Below, piece by piece: positions 55,808 to 64,000 of a DNA stretch of 64,000 bases (position 1 is its first letter; every line of letters starts with the position of its first letter). Origin of the DNA: Dromiciops gliroides. Taxonomy: Eukaryota > Chordata > Mammalia > Microbiotheria > Microbiotheriidae. The stretch is from assembly GCF_019393635.1 (NCBI RefSeq), contig NC_057861.1, positions 54,387,532 to 54,451,531 of the forward strand, in the 5' to 3' direction. A model generated the notes under the pieces. It saw only the letters and a program-made list of their open reading frames with translations, had not been told where the DNA came from and ran no database searches. The position numbers and the translations under genes are program-made.

Positions 55808-58453
55808 GATAATTTTTTTTAAAAGTGTTTCCTCCCAATAAGCAAACTTCCAGTGATTGCCCAGTAAAGGGAGGGCTCCAACTCTGTGACAGGAAAAGCC
55901 ATGCTGGGGTGGTCAAAACTGAAGAAATGATTCAGGCAATGAAATAAATCAGGGTTGTCTAAATCTTCCGCCCACCTCCAGCTCCACCATGTAGAGGGGG
56001 AAACCGAGGCCACAACCCAGTTCTCTTGAAATAGAGAGCAGCAGGATGAGAAATGGAGTGTGATGAGCAGGCCTTTGAACCACCCCCCATGCCCGACTAT
56101 TGAGGAAGAACAAGGTCATTGGCAAGCATCCCATCCCTCTTCTCCCCCTTCCCTTTCATCACAGCTCACCTAACCTTTCTGAGCCTCAGTTTCCTCTGAA
56201 AAATGAGGGGGCTGAACAGGATGGTTTATAAAGACAAGCCTTCCCCTCCCCTTCTCCCCATGTTGCTGGGACAAACTCTTTGAAAAGAAGCTTCACTGGG
56301 TGGCAAGAGGACCACACTGCCAGCCATCATCCCCTTCAGGGCCCACAATCCCATGAGCATCCCATCCATATCTTCTCTGAAACGAATTGTTTCTTTCCTG
56401 GTTGATTCCCTCCCATCTCCATTTCCAGGCCCCAGGGCCCAAGCTGGTTTCTCTTAAACCAAGGCCACCTTTGCCTGTCCCTGCTTCTTCCTCCTCCCCA
56501 CTGACCCCATCGCTCCCTCTCCTCTAGAGTCCAGTCTATACAGTCTCCAAGACGGAAGTTACGTACCCGACTAGTGGGCAACTTGAGCCAGTGCTGTAGG
56601 ACCCAACTTTCTCCCAAGACAATTCATTCCACTTGACACAAGTGTTAATTGTTGGGAAATTTCTTCCCCCCCCCTACATACAACTAAAACCCATCTCTTT
56701 CCCTAACTTCCACCCATTACTCTTTGTTCTGCCCCCCTAGGGTCAAGCAGAATAAATCTCTGTTCCATAGGCCAGCCCTCAGAATACCTGAAGACAAGGA
56801 TCATCTATATCCTACCCAAGTCTTTTTTTCTCCAGACTAAGCACAGAGTTCCCTTCAACTGGTTCTTACAGGGCGTGGCCTTCAATCAGTGCTCTCCCCA
56901 TGCAGATCACCCTCCTCTGAATGCATCCCTATCACAACCCCCCCACCCCCTTCCCCATTCCTCTCTGATGAATTCCCCATGTATGTAAGACAGCTGAGTG
57001 GGGTTAGGCATCAGTCTAGAGTCCAGACCTCAGCTGGGAGTTGGGTTCAGGCCTCTGGCTGGAGGCACAGAACATAACGTGGCAAAGCCAACTCACCAAC
57101 TTGAAGCAGTGGCTTTGGCCTCACTCACAGAGGAGCTCTAACCACTAGGGCAACAGACCACTTACCTGGTCATAAACACCAAGCATTTTGGTGGTGTGGC
57201 AGCTGAGCCCATGTTCCTTCTGGTCAATCCCCTCCTCCCTCCCTCATCCCCCTTATGTGGCTGTATGAGAGAATATGAGCCATGAAAATGGAGTGGGAGA
57301 TGCTGGGGGCAAAGGTCACTCCAATCCCTATTGATGACCATAGGCAGTAGTGAGGGCACCTAGAGCTGCCCCCTAGGTGGAGGCTCTGGGTGGCAGCTCT
57401 GTGGTCACCGGGGCTCCGAGTTTGAGCTGCTCATATGAACTGGGTGGAAATTGCATGATTCCCCCCCACACACACACCATGGGCTATGGTGCTGTTTCAG
57501 GCGGGAGCCCCCAGTGTTGGGGGGGGGGGATGTTATTGATTTCTCACCTGTGTGCCTCACAAGCAGCTGAGAGCTGGCACAGGATGTCTCAGCCCCCTCC
57601 ATTCCCTTCTCTGGGGGAACCTAAGTTCTGCATAGGGCAGGAGGGGGTTAGGGAGGGAGAACATCTCCTGTTTACCCCAGAGTTGCAGCCCCATCAAGGC
57701 TTTGGAGACCTTGGCTGAAAACCCTTTAGAAATGCATCCTGGGAAAAAAGCATCTCTGCCAGAAGGCATTTTTCTATTATTGAAAAGGAAATTAATCCTC
57801 CTCCACCAGCCCTGGCTGTGTCTCCCCTTTCCTTCCCCACCCCTTGAGAAATGCATAGTTGATTATTGTTTTTAAAACCAGGTTAAGGTAGGGTGGGAGA
57901 CACTCACCCAGGGCCTGCAGGAGGTGGATAGATGGGAGATTAAGTTCTGAGGTCAGGTTTTCCTCACTGGATGCCAGGGCCTTGCGTTTCCTAGGCATGG
58001 AAATCTCTTCCATGTTCCCTCCCCCTCTAGACACTGGGGTGACTACACGCCCCTTCCCCACATCACATCACCCCAGCTGAGGTGCCTCTGGATAGACACC
58101 TTCCCCTTCCCCCTGGGCGGGGTCTACTCCCCAGTAGAGAGAAGGATCATAGGACCACTGCATTTAGTCAGAAGGGAAGGGACCTTTGGAATCATTTGCT
58201 TGATCTCCCCTCCCACCCTCCCCATTTTACAGATAAGCAAACAGAGGCCCCAGAGAGGGGAAGGGACTTCCCCTAAGTCATACAGCTAGTAAATGGTAGG
58301 GCTGGGATTGGATCCCAGGTCGTCTCCTCCCCAACTCCAAACCCAGGGCTAACCGTCCCTCTTCACACCATGGGGCAGGTGAAAGGAGGGGACACCTGAG
58401 GGAGGTAGGAAGGAGGCAGACGGGGAGAGGTCATCCCAGGTGGCCGGGGGGAG
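55808..58453 (-). other. Probable LINGO3 3' UTR and flank
   Basis: About 2.6 kb with few clear SINEs, in contrast to the dense repeats on both sides, which fits an exonic 3' UTR under insertion constraint. It contains C-rich and G-rich tracts and MIR-like scraps (about 56170-56230 and 58160-58340). No second gene is convincing. An open stretch near 57910-58020 ends at a GTGAGT donor but lacks other support. Confidence 0.35.
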
Positions 58454-59533
58454 TCAGATCATCTTCATGTTGAATTTGCGGGCACCCCCTTGGCCCGCAG
58501 CAGCAGCTGGCCCGTCCACCTTGCGGAAGGAGTACTCCACGGAGAAATTGCTCTTGTGCTGCCCTCGTCCCCTGCTCCAGACAAAGAGCAGGAGGAAACA
58601 GAAGAGGACGACGCCCAGAAAGGTGATGCACCCCATGGCTGTGGACACCAAGATGGTGGTGAGGTCCAGGGGGAAGCGCGGCAGCTGCGTGTCGTTGCGA
58701 GCGGCCAGGTCCCCCGGCTCCCCGGGCCCCAGGGTCCGGTTGGCCCCGGGGCGCACCATCAGCGTGGCAAAGTACGTGTCGTTGCCGCCTGCATTGCTGG
58801 CGACGCAGACGTAGGTCCCGCTGTCCTGGGCCTGGGCCTCCCGGATCTCCAGCGTGCCGCCCACCAGCACCCGGGTCCTGTCGCCACCGGCGCCTGCCAC
58901 CACTCGGTGCTGGGGCGTCACCCAGGTGATGCTGGGCTCCGGCTCGCCTTCGGCCCGGCAGAAGAAGCTGACCGCCTGGCCCTCGGTGGCCGTGACGTGC
59001 TGGAGCCTCCGCTCACGGATCTTGGGCTTGCGGCACACGAAGTACTCGAAGAGGGCCGAGTCGGGCAGGGCGCGCAGCGCATCGCCCCGCACCTCAGCCG
59101 GGCTGGCGCACGACGGCAGGCGCCCGTCGAAGTTGAGCGTCTTTCTCCGCTGCACGATCCACAGCAGGCGGCAGTCGCAGGCCAGGGGGTTGCCGTCCAC
59201 GCGCAGCGTCTCCAGGGTGTTGACCGAGTGAAAGGTGCTCTCCTCCAGCGTGGCAAGCAGGTTGTTGGAGAGGTTGAGCAGGCGGATCTGCCGCAGGCCC
59301 AGGAAGGCCTGGGGCTCCACCACAGCCAGCAGGGCCCCGGCCAGGTGAAGCTCCCGCAGCCGCACCAGGTCACGGAAGGAGCCCCGCGGCACCGTGCTGA
59401 TGGGGTTGTAGGAGAGGTTGAGGGACGTGAGGTAGGCCAGGTGCCGCAGGGCCGCGGCGGGCACCGCGCTGATGTTGGTGTAGGTGACCGACAGGGAGCT
59501 GAGGTTGAGGCCTTGAAGACTGCTGGCTGTGAC
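58454..59533 (-). CDS. LINGO3: LINGO3, 3' coding exon (codons 240-598)
   Basis: This exon encodes the rest of LINGO3, numbered for the 598-residue form. It holds the last LRRs, the LRR C-cap (NPLACDCRLLW at about 353, with further cysteines to about 406), an I-set Ig domain with its cysteine pair at about 431 and 482 (FFCRAEGEPEP and YVCVASNAGGND), N-glycosylation sequons (NDT, NRT), one membrane span at about 531-558, and a short basic tail ending ARKFNMKMI, the LINGO-type C-terminus. The acceptor is TTCCAG, with a CTGAC branch-like sequence about 20 bases upstream and a T-rich tract between. The first codons read VTASSLQGLNLSSL and join in phase 0 to the EE that ends the upstream exon, matching the continuous human sequence EEVAAGSLRGLNLTSL (recalled). 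The exon is very GC-rich and CpG-rich. I see no frameshift or stop, so the gene looks intact. Confidence 0.96.
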   Translation of the reverse strand, partial: VTASSLQGLNLSSLSVTYTNISAVPAAALRHLAYLTSLNLSYNPISTVPRGSFRDLVRLRELHLAGALLAVVEPQAFLGLRQIRLLNLSNNLLATLEESTFHSVNTLETLRVDGNPLACDCRLLWIVQRRKTLNFDGRLPSCASPAEVRGDALRALPDSALFEYFVCRKPKIRERRLQHVTATEGQAVSFFCRAEGEPEPSITWVTPQHRVVAGAGGDRTRVLVGGTLEIREAQAQDSGTYVCVASNAGGNDTYFATLMVRPGANRTLGPGEPGDLAARNDTQLPRFPLDLTTILVSTAMGCITFLGVVLFCFLLLFVWSRGRGQHKSNFSVEYSFRKVDGPAAAAGQGGARKFNMKMI

Positions 59534-59712
59534 CTGGAACAGATCGAAAAACGTCAGAGCCAGGGAGGGGGCAAGCTGAGAATACAGATCTACACCTGGA
59601 AAGGGCTGCAGACCTAGGTCAACTCCCTCATTTTACAGGAAAGGAAAACTGAGGCATGGGGGAGCACCAAAATGACTTTGCCAACTTTATTGAATGTTAA
59701 AATGAGAGCCAG

Positions 59713-59850
59713 GGGGCAGCTAGGTGGCACAGTGGATATAGCACCAGCCCTGGATTCAGGAGTACCCAAGTTCAAATCTGGCCTCAGACACTTGACACTT
59801 ACTAGCTGTGTGACCCTGGGCAAGTCATTTAACCCTCATTGCTCCCACTT
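59713..59850 (+). mobile_element. WSINE1-type SINE in the LINGO3 intron
   Basis: Flanks AAAATGAGAGCC and AAAATGAGAGTC; antisense to LINGO3. Confidence 0.88.
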
Positions 59851-60828
59851 AAAATAAAAAATGAGAGTCATTCCCCAATTGATAGATGATCAAAAGACAT
59901 GAAGTTTTCAGATGAAATCTGAAACCTATAGCCATATAAAAAAATGCTCTAACTCACTATTGATTGGAAAGATTCAGGTCAAAACAATTCTGGGTACTAC
60001 CCCAACTTTAGTGGAAAAGAAACCCCTGAAGTGCTCTTTACATATATTTTCTTCTGCCATGGAAGAGCGATCACCCTTCAAGTCTCCTCATCTGGGAGCA
60101 CAGAATGTCAAGGGCTGGAAGGGCCCTTATAAATGATCTGTTCCCCAGATATCCAATCTGCAGCCGGCCTACCACATGTGGCCCTCCTGAGATTTTTAGC
60201 AAAAAATCCTTTCCCTAATTAGCTAGCACACAGGAATCAGTAGGGTCTAAACATCTGCCTGCCACAACCAGATGTCATGCTAGCAGCCTTGGCTTAATTA
60301 GGAATTTAAATGAAGCTGAAAATAATTAAAAAGATAACAAAAATCCCACATATGGATTTCTAATAATAATGTTGGAGCTGGATGGGACCTTAGGGGAAAA
60401 AAAACACCATTATCCAATCTCCTCCTTTGACACTGTTTACAGAGAAGGAAACTGAGGCATAAAGCAGTGAATGGACTTGACTGTTGCTGGAGACACAGAT
60501 GTAGGTCCTGGGTTTGTCCAGGGTTACACAGGAAATTAATTAAGAAAAGAGAATCTGTACTTGAACCCTGCACTCCTTGACTCCCAGTGAAGTGGTTTTT
60601 CCAATATATCACGTTTCCTCCTTGGGTGCTCCTAATCCAGTCCAACCCCCTTATTTTATAGATAGGGGAAATGAGACTGTGCATTTTCACAGGCCTTCCC
60701 TCCTCTCTGGCCCCAATCTTCCTTCAGATCCCAGCTAAGATTTCTCCTTCCCCAGGAAGCCTTTCCCAATTAGACTGTGAGCTACTTGAGGGCAGAGACA
60801 GTTTTTTGCCTTTATTTAGGTACATATT

Positions 60829-61050
60829 GTCCTTCAGTCTTGTACTACTTCTTCATGACCCCCTATGGGGTTTTCTTGACAAAGGTACTGAAGAAATTTG
60901 CCATTTCCTTCCCCAATGGATTTAAGCAAATAGAGGTTAAGTGATTTGCCCAGCATCACACAGCTGATGAATGTCTGAGGCCAGATGTGAAGTCAGGTCT
61001 TCCTGACTCTAGGCCCAGCATTCTATCCACTGAGCCACCTAGCTGCCTCC
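60829..61050 (-). mobile_element. MAR1-type SINE in the LINGO3 intron
   Basis: Near-complete, diverged, sense to LINGO3. Confidence 0.8.
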
Positions 61051-61084
61051 TTAAGTACACAGTAAGTACTTAATAAATGCTTGT

Positions 61085-61220
61085 TGGGGGTGGCTAGGTG
61101 GCGTAGTGGATAAAGCACCAGCCTTGGATTCAGGAGTACCTGAGTTCAAATCCGGCCTCAGACACTTACTAGCTGCGTGACCCTGGGCAAGTCACTTAAC
61201 CCCCATTGCCCGCAAAAAAA
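61085..61220 (+). mobile_element. WSINE1-type SINE in the LINGO3 intron
   Basis: Target duplication AAATGCTTGTTG; antisense to LINGO3. Confidence 0.88.
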
Positions 61221-61417
61221 AAAAATGCTTGTTGACTTGACTTGCCTAAGATCCCACAGCTAGTAAATGACAGTGTCAGGACTTGACCCAACACCCTCAT
61301 TAGACCAATGAGGAATTCCTCATTAGACCAATGCAGAAAAATGAGGCAGAGGAGGTGATGTCACTTGTACCAAGTCGCACAGGTTTTGAACCCAGGGTCT
61401 CGGGGCTGCAAACCCAA

Positions 61418-61576
61418 AGTTTTTTGTTTTTGTTTTTTTTTTGCGGGGCAATGAGGGTTAAGTGACTTGCCCAGGGTCACACAGCTAGTAAGTGTCAAGT
61501 GTCTGAGGCCAGATTTTAACTAAGGTACTTCTGAATCCAGGGCCGGTGCTTAATCCACTGCACCACCTAGCTGCCC
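61418..61576 (-). mobile_element. WSINE1-type SINE, cluster member 1
   Basis: Follows AACCCAAAGTT; the AAACCCAAGTTC text recurs between cluster members. Confidence 0.87.
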
Positions 61577-61587
61577 CAAACCCAAGT

Positions 61588-61746
61588 TCTTTTTTTTTTT
61601 TTTTTTTTTTGGCAGAGCAATGGGGGTTAAGTGACTTGCTCAGGGTCACACAGCTAGTAAGTGTCAAGTGTCTGAGGCCAGATTTGAACTCAGGTACTCC
61701 TGAATCCAGGGCTGGTGCTTTATCCAGTGCACCACCTAGCTGCCCC
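61588..61746 (-). mobile_element. WSINE1-type SINE, cluster member 2
   Basis: Long T-run at its tail side; same orientation as its neighbours. Confidence 0.87.
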
Positions 61747-61756
61747 AAATGTTTTT

Positions 61757-61904
61757 GTTTTTGTTTTTAGTGAGGCAATTGGGGTTAAGTGACTTGCCCA
61801 GGGTCACACACCTAGTAAGTGTTAAGTGTCTGAGGCCGGATTTGAACTCAGGTACTCCTTATTACAGGGCCGGTGCTCTATCCACTGCGCCACCTAGCTG
61901 CCCC
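61757..61904 (-). mobile_element. WSINE1-type SINE, cluster member 3
   Basis: Belongs to the CAATTGGGGTTAAG subtype, unlike its three neighbours with CAATGGGGGTTAAG or CAATGAGGGTTAAG. Confidence 0.87.
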
Positions 61905-61910
61905 TGCAGA

Positions 61911-62093
61911 GGTTTTTTTTTTGTTTTGGGGGGGGGTTTGTGTTGTTGTGTTTTTTTGCGGGGCAATGGGGGTTAAGTGACTTGCCCAGGGTCACACAGC
62001 TAGTAAGTGTCAAGTGTCTGAGGCCAAATTTGAACTCAGGTACTCCTGAATCCAGGGCTGGTGCTTTATCCACTGCACCACCTAGCTGCCCCA
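61911..62093 (-). mobile_element. WSINE1-type SINE, cluster member 4
   Basis: T/G-rich tail of about 45 bases; followed by AAACCCAAGTTCTTTATG. Confidence 0.87.
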
Positions 62094-62284
62094 TCAAACC
62101 CAAGTTCTTTATGCAGCACCACACTGGTCCTACCTCAGAGTTTACCTGAAAATCACCTGAGTTACTTCTCCAAAAAGATTAAAGATTCCAACCCCCCCAA
62201 AATCTGGGAAGTTCTTTTACCCCTCCCCCTCCCATGCTTTGACTTCAGCCGCCGCCGCCCAGCCCCCTCTGAAGCCAAACCCAC

Positions 62285-63001
62285 CTCCTCCAGCAGCGGC
62301 CAGTTGTCGATCTCCAAATGGAGCAGACCCGGCAGGCGGCGGAAGTTGTGCTCCTCCAGGGCGGGGATGCCCAGGTATCGCAGCCGCAAAGCTCCGAGGT
62401 TCTGGAGGTGCGCCAGTGACTCTCCAGAGAGCGTGGTGAGGTTGCAGCGCTCCAGTGTGAGCTCCTCCAGGGCCAGCAGCCCTGAGAAGGCCCGCTGGGA
62501 GATGAAGACCAGGTCGTTGTCCCCCACCTCCAGCCGCTTCAGGTTCCTGAGATCCTGGAACATGTGGTCCAGTAGGATAACCAGCTTGTTCTCGCTCAAG
62601 TCCAGCAAGGTGAGGTTGCTCAGCTTGGTGAAGACCCCCGGGGGGATGAGCTTCAGCTGGTTGCCCCGCAGGCGCAGGGTCTGCAGGTGCAGCAGGTTCC
62701 CGAAGGCACCGGGCTCCACGTGGGCAATGATGTTCTCACTCAGGTCCAGCTCCTCCAGGAGGGGGTAGGGCGCTAGGTCACCGGGGTTGAGGCAGCGGAT
62801 GCGGTTGCGGCTCAGCTCCAAAATTCGGGTCTCTGTAGGGATGCCCTCTGGGATGGCCGTGAGGCGTCTGCGGTGGCACACCACGGACCGCAGCTGCGGA
62901 GCACACTCGCATCGGGCTGGACAGCCAGCCCCCGGAGCCCCGTTCAGGAGCACCAGATGAAGGCTTAGGAGCTGAAGCCAACATGTCATGGTGTGGGACA
63001 T
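62285..63001 (-). CDS. LINGO3: LINGO3, 5' coding exon (codons 1-239)
   Basis: This exon encodes the N-terminal half of LINGO3, a type I plasma-membrane protein of the LINGO family (leucine-rich repeats plus Ig domain, mainly neural). Seen: a hydrophobic signal peptide after MTCWL, a cysteine-rich LRR N-cap (CPARCECAP) and then tandem LRRs with LxxLxLxxN spacing (for example LELSRNRIRCLNPGDL, LLDLSENKLVILLDHMF, LEELTLERCNLTTLSGESL). From memory the sequence follows human LINGO3 almost codon for codon. Two in-frame ATGs, at 63001 and 62989, both have A at -3. The second matches the human start (MTCWL), giving 594 instead of 598 residues. A polypyrimidine tract and AG at 63037-63036 mark an acceptor, so 63035-63002 is 5' UTR and a non-coding first exon lies upstream outside the window. 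The exon ends GAG, followed by the donor GTGGGT at 62284-62279. Confidence 0.95.
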
Positions 63002-63035
63002 GGTCTTAGGGCCTTGCTATCATTCTCACGGGCAC
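63002..63035 (-). other. LINGO3: LINGO3 5' UTR part of the coding exon
   Basis: A TTTTTTCTCCCCCAG acceptor at about 63050-63036 precedes 34 untranslated bases and the first ATG. A spliced non-coding leader is the usual arrangement in the LINGO family; the leader exon is not visible before the window end. Confidence 0.6.
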
Positions 63036-63089
63036 CTGGGGGAGAAAAAACAGAATGTCTGAGGAACCTGACACTATGGAATGTGGGGA

Positions 63090-63362
63090 GCTTGTTGTGG
63101 TAGAGTCATATCTGATTCTCTATGACCCCATTTGGGGTTTTCTTGGCAAAGATACTGGAGCGGTTTGCCATTTCCTTCTTCAGCTCATCTGTAAACTGAG
63201 GCAAACAGGGTTAAGGGACTTATACAGAGTCATACAGCTAGTAAGTATCTGAGGCCAGGTGCTCTATCCACTACGCCACCCGTGTGACTTGCCCAGGGTC
63301 ACACAGCTAGTAAGTGTCAAGTGTCTGAGGCCAAATTTGAACTCAGGTACTCCTGAATCCCC
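63090..63362 (-). mobile_element. MAR1-type SINE followed by a WSINE1-type fragment
   Basis: MAR1 covers about 63090-63282. The second piece (63283-63362) holds only the CORE and B-box part. Confidence 0.78.
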
Positions 63363-63473
63363 TTAGAAAAGAGACTATCGGTGCTGGCAGGAGACAGAAT
63401 ATAGAGAATGGCTGAGACCGGAGGAATGCTAGAATGGCAGAAATGTCAGGAAGGCCTTTAGAATATTGAGAGC

Positions 63474-63620
63474 TGGGGCGGCTAGATGGCACAGTGAATA
63501 AAGCACTAGCCCTGAATTCAGGAGGACCTGAGTTCAAATTCGACCTCAAACACTTAGCACTAGCTGTGTGACCCTGGGCAAGTCATTTAATCCTCATTGC
63601 TCTGGGGGAAAAAAAAAACA
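63474..63620 (+). mobile_element. WSINE1-type SINE upstream of LINGO3
   Basis: Flanks GAATATTGAGAGCTGGG and GAATATTAAGAGCTGGG. Confidence 0.88.
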
Positions 63621-63624
63621 CAAA

Positions 63625-64000
63625 AGAATATTAAGAGCTGGGAAAGATCATCCTGGTTACGTAAGAAAACTGAGGCTTAGAGCTCCAGGACCATAAAATA
63701 TCAGAGAAGACCTTAGCAGTAAGCATGGTTACCTTATATTGTGTAAATGGGCACTGACCTGGGAAGACCTGCCCATGCAGAGAGAGCCCTTAGAGCTGAA
63801 CCAGAAGAACCATGCGCACAGTGAGAGTAGGACGATGCAAATAAATGTTACGCTCAAAAAGACGTCAGATACAGCGGCCAACGTTGGGACCATCTATTGG
63901 AAGTTAGAGAGTGAGGGTTTCCGTTCCAGTAACAAACGGCAGACAAGAGTACCATCGGTCACCAGTCATTATCTGACAGCTTTGCTTAACTGTTTTGGGG
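63625..64000. other. Unassigned end of window
   Basis: No exon can be supported. A few words resemble the L1 3' end (GAACCAGAAGAACCATG), but the rest is not recognisable. Confidence 0.35.

Larger units (their letters stand above)
59534..62284 (-). other. LINGO3: Intron inside the LINGO3 coding sequence (candidate gained intron)
   Basis: A 2751-base interruption starts GTGGGT and ends CTGAC...TTCCAG. It splits the LRR domain between codons 239 and 240 in phase 0, inside the motif GAG^GT. Removing it restores the LINGO3 reading frame and protein without loss. From memory, LINGO1-4 have uninterrupted coding sequence in other vertebrates, so this would be a lineage-specific intron. It holds two plus-strand SINEs (59713, 61085), a MAR1 remnant (60829-61050), a cluster of minus-strand SINEs (61418-62095) and unassigned sequence. 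If retained, the frame runs about 40 codons past the junction to a stop at 62162-62164. Confidence 0.8.

Noticed and set aside
56336-56617. Minus-strand open frame with a GGGTACGT donor-like end
   Set aside because: One donor-like site alone; the translation is low-complexity and unlike any known protein.
57792-58061. Possible extra minus-strand exon ending at a GTGAGT donor (MEEISMPRKRKALASSEEN...)
   Set aside because: No homology, weak acceptor, no partner exon, and it falls in the probable LINGO3 3' UTR. RNA data could reopen it.
58490-59617. Plus-strand open frame of 375 codons opposite the LINGO3 exon
   Set aside because: It is antisense to a well-supported, CpG-rich exon; the long frame comes from GC-rich codon composition, and the translation has no recognisable domain.

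Overview
The window looks like nuclear DNA of a marsupial, probably an Australidelphian such as a dasyurid; the species is inferred, not proven. More than 40 copies of a roughly 145-bp CORE-SINE (tRNA-derived head, MIR-like core, A-tail) of the WSINE1 type fill it. With them are MAR1-type SINEs with an RTE-like tail, marsupial-style L1 and HAL1-like elements, and old CR1/L3, L2 and MIR remnants. Only two protein-coding genes can be supported, PEAK3 and LINGO3. Both lie on the minus strand, in the order they have on human 19p13.3. Layout: 1-1090 is the 5' end of a minus-strand L1. 1.1-16 kb is a gene-free repeat field with two decayed 7SL RNA pseudogenes (about 10.8 and 13.5 kb). 16.6-23.9 kb is a nest of at least eight insertions: an outer L1 that received a second L1, a solo LTR, SINEs and a HAL1-like element, the last itself split by a younger L1. 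24-27.7 kb is MIR, MAR1 and RTE-tailed repeats. 27.7-31.5 kb is PEAK3 (three coding exons, 514 codons, with a minisatellite in intron 1 and a CA tract just upstream of the start-codon exon), with a possible promoter and 5' exon at 32.6-32.9 kb. 33-58 kb is repeats again, including a second, inverted array of the same minisatellite unit at 47.9-48.7 kb. 58.4-63.0 kb is LINGO3, with the upstream 5' exon outside the window. PEAK3 is a pseudokinase scaffold of the PEAK family in the cytoplasm. LINGO3 is a single-pass cell-surface LRR-Ig protein. Nothing suggests that they work together; their adjacency is conserved synteny. Most notable: the LINGO3 coding sequence, which as far as I recall is uninterrupted in other vertebrates, is here split by a 2.75-kb intron. 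That intron has good donor, branch-point and acceptor signals, a phase-0 junction at an AG/GT site, and a clean join in the protein. It is a candidate for intron gain in a mammal. Also of interest are a PEAK3 that keeps an HxD-type Asp but has NFA in place of DFG, minisatellites grown from a SINE tail, and serial SINE insertion into single target sites.
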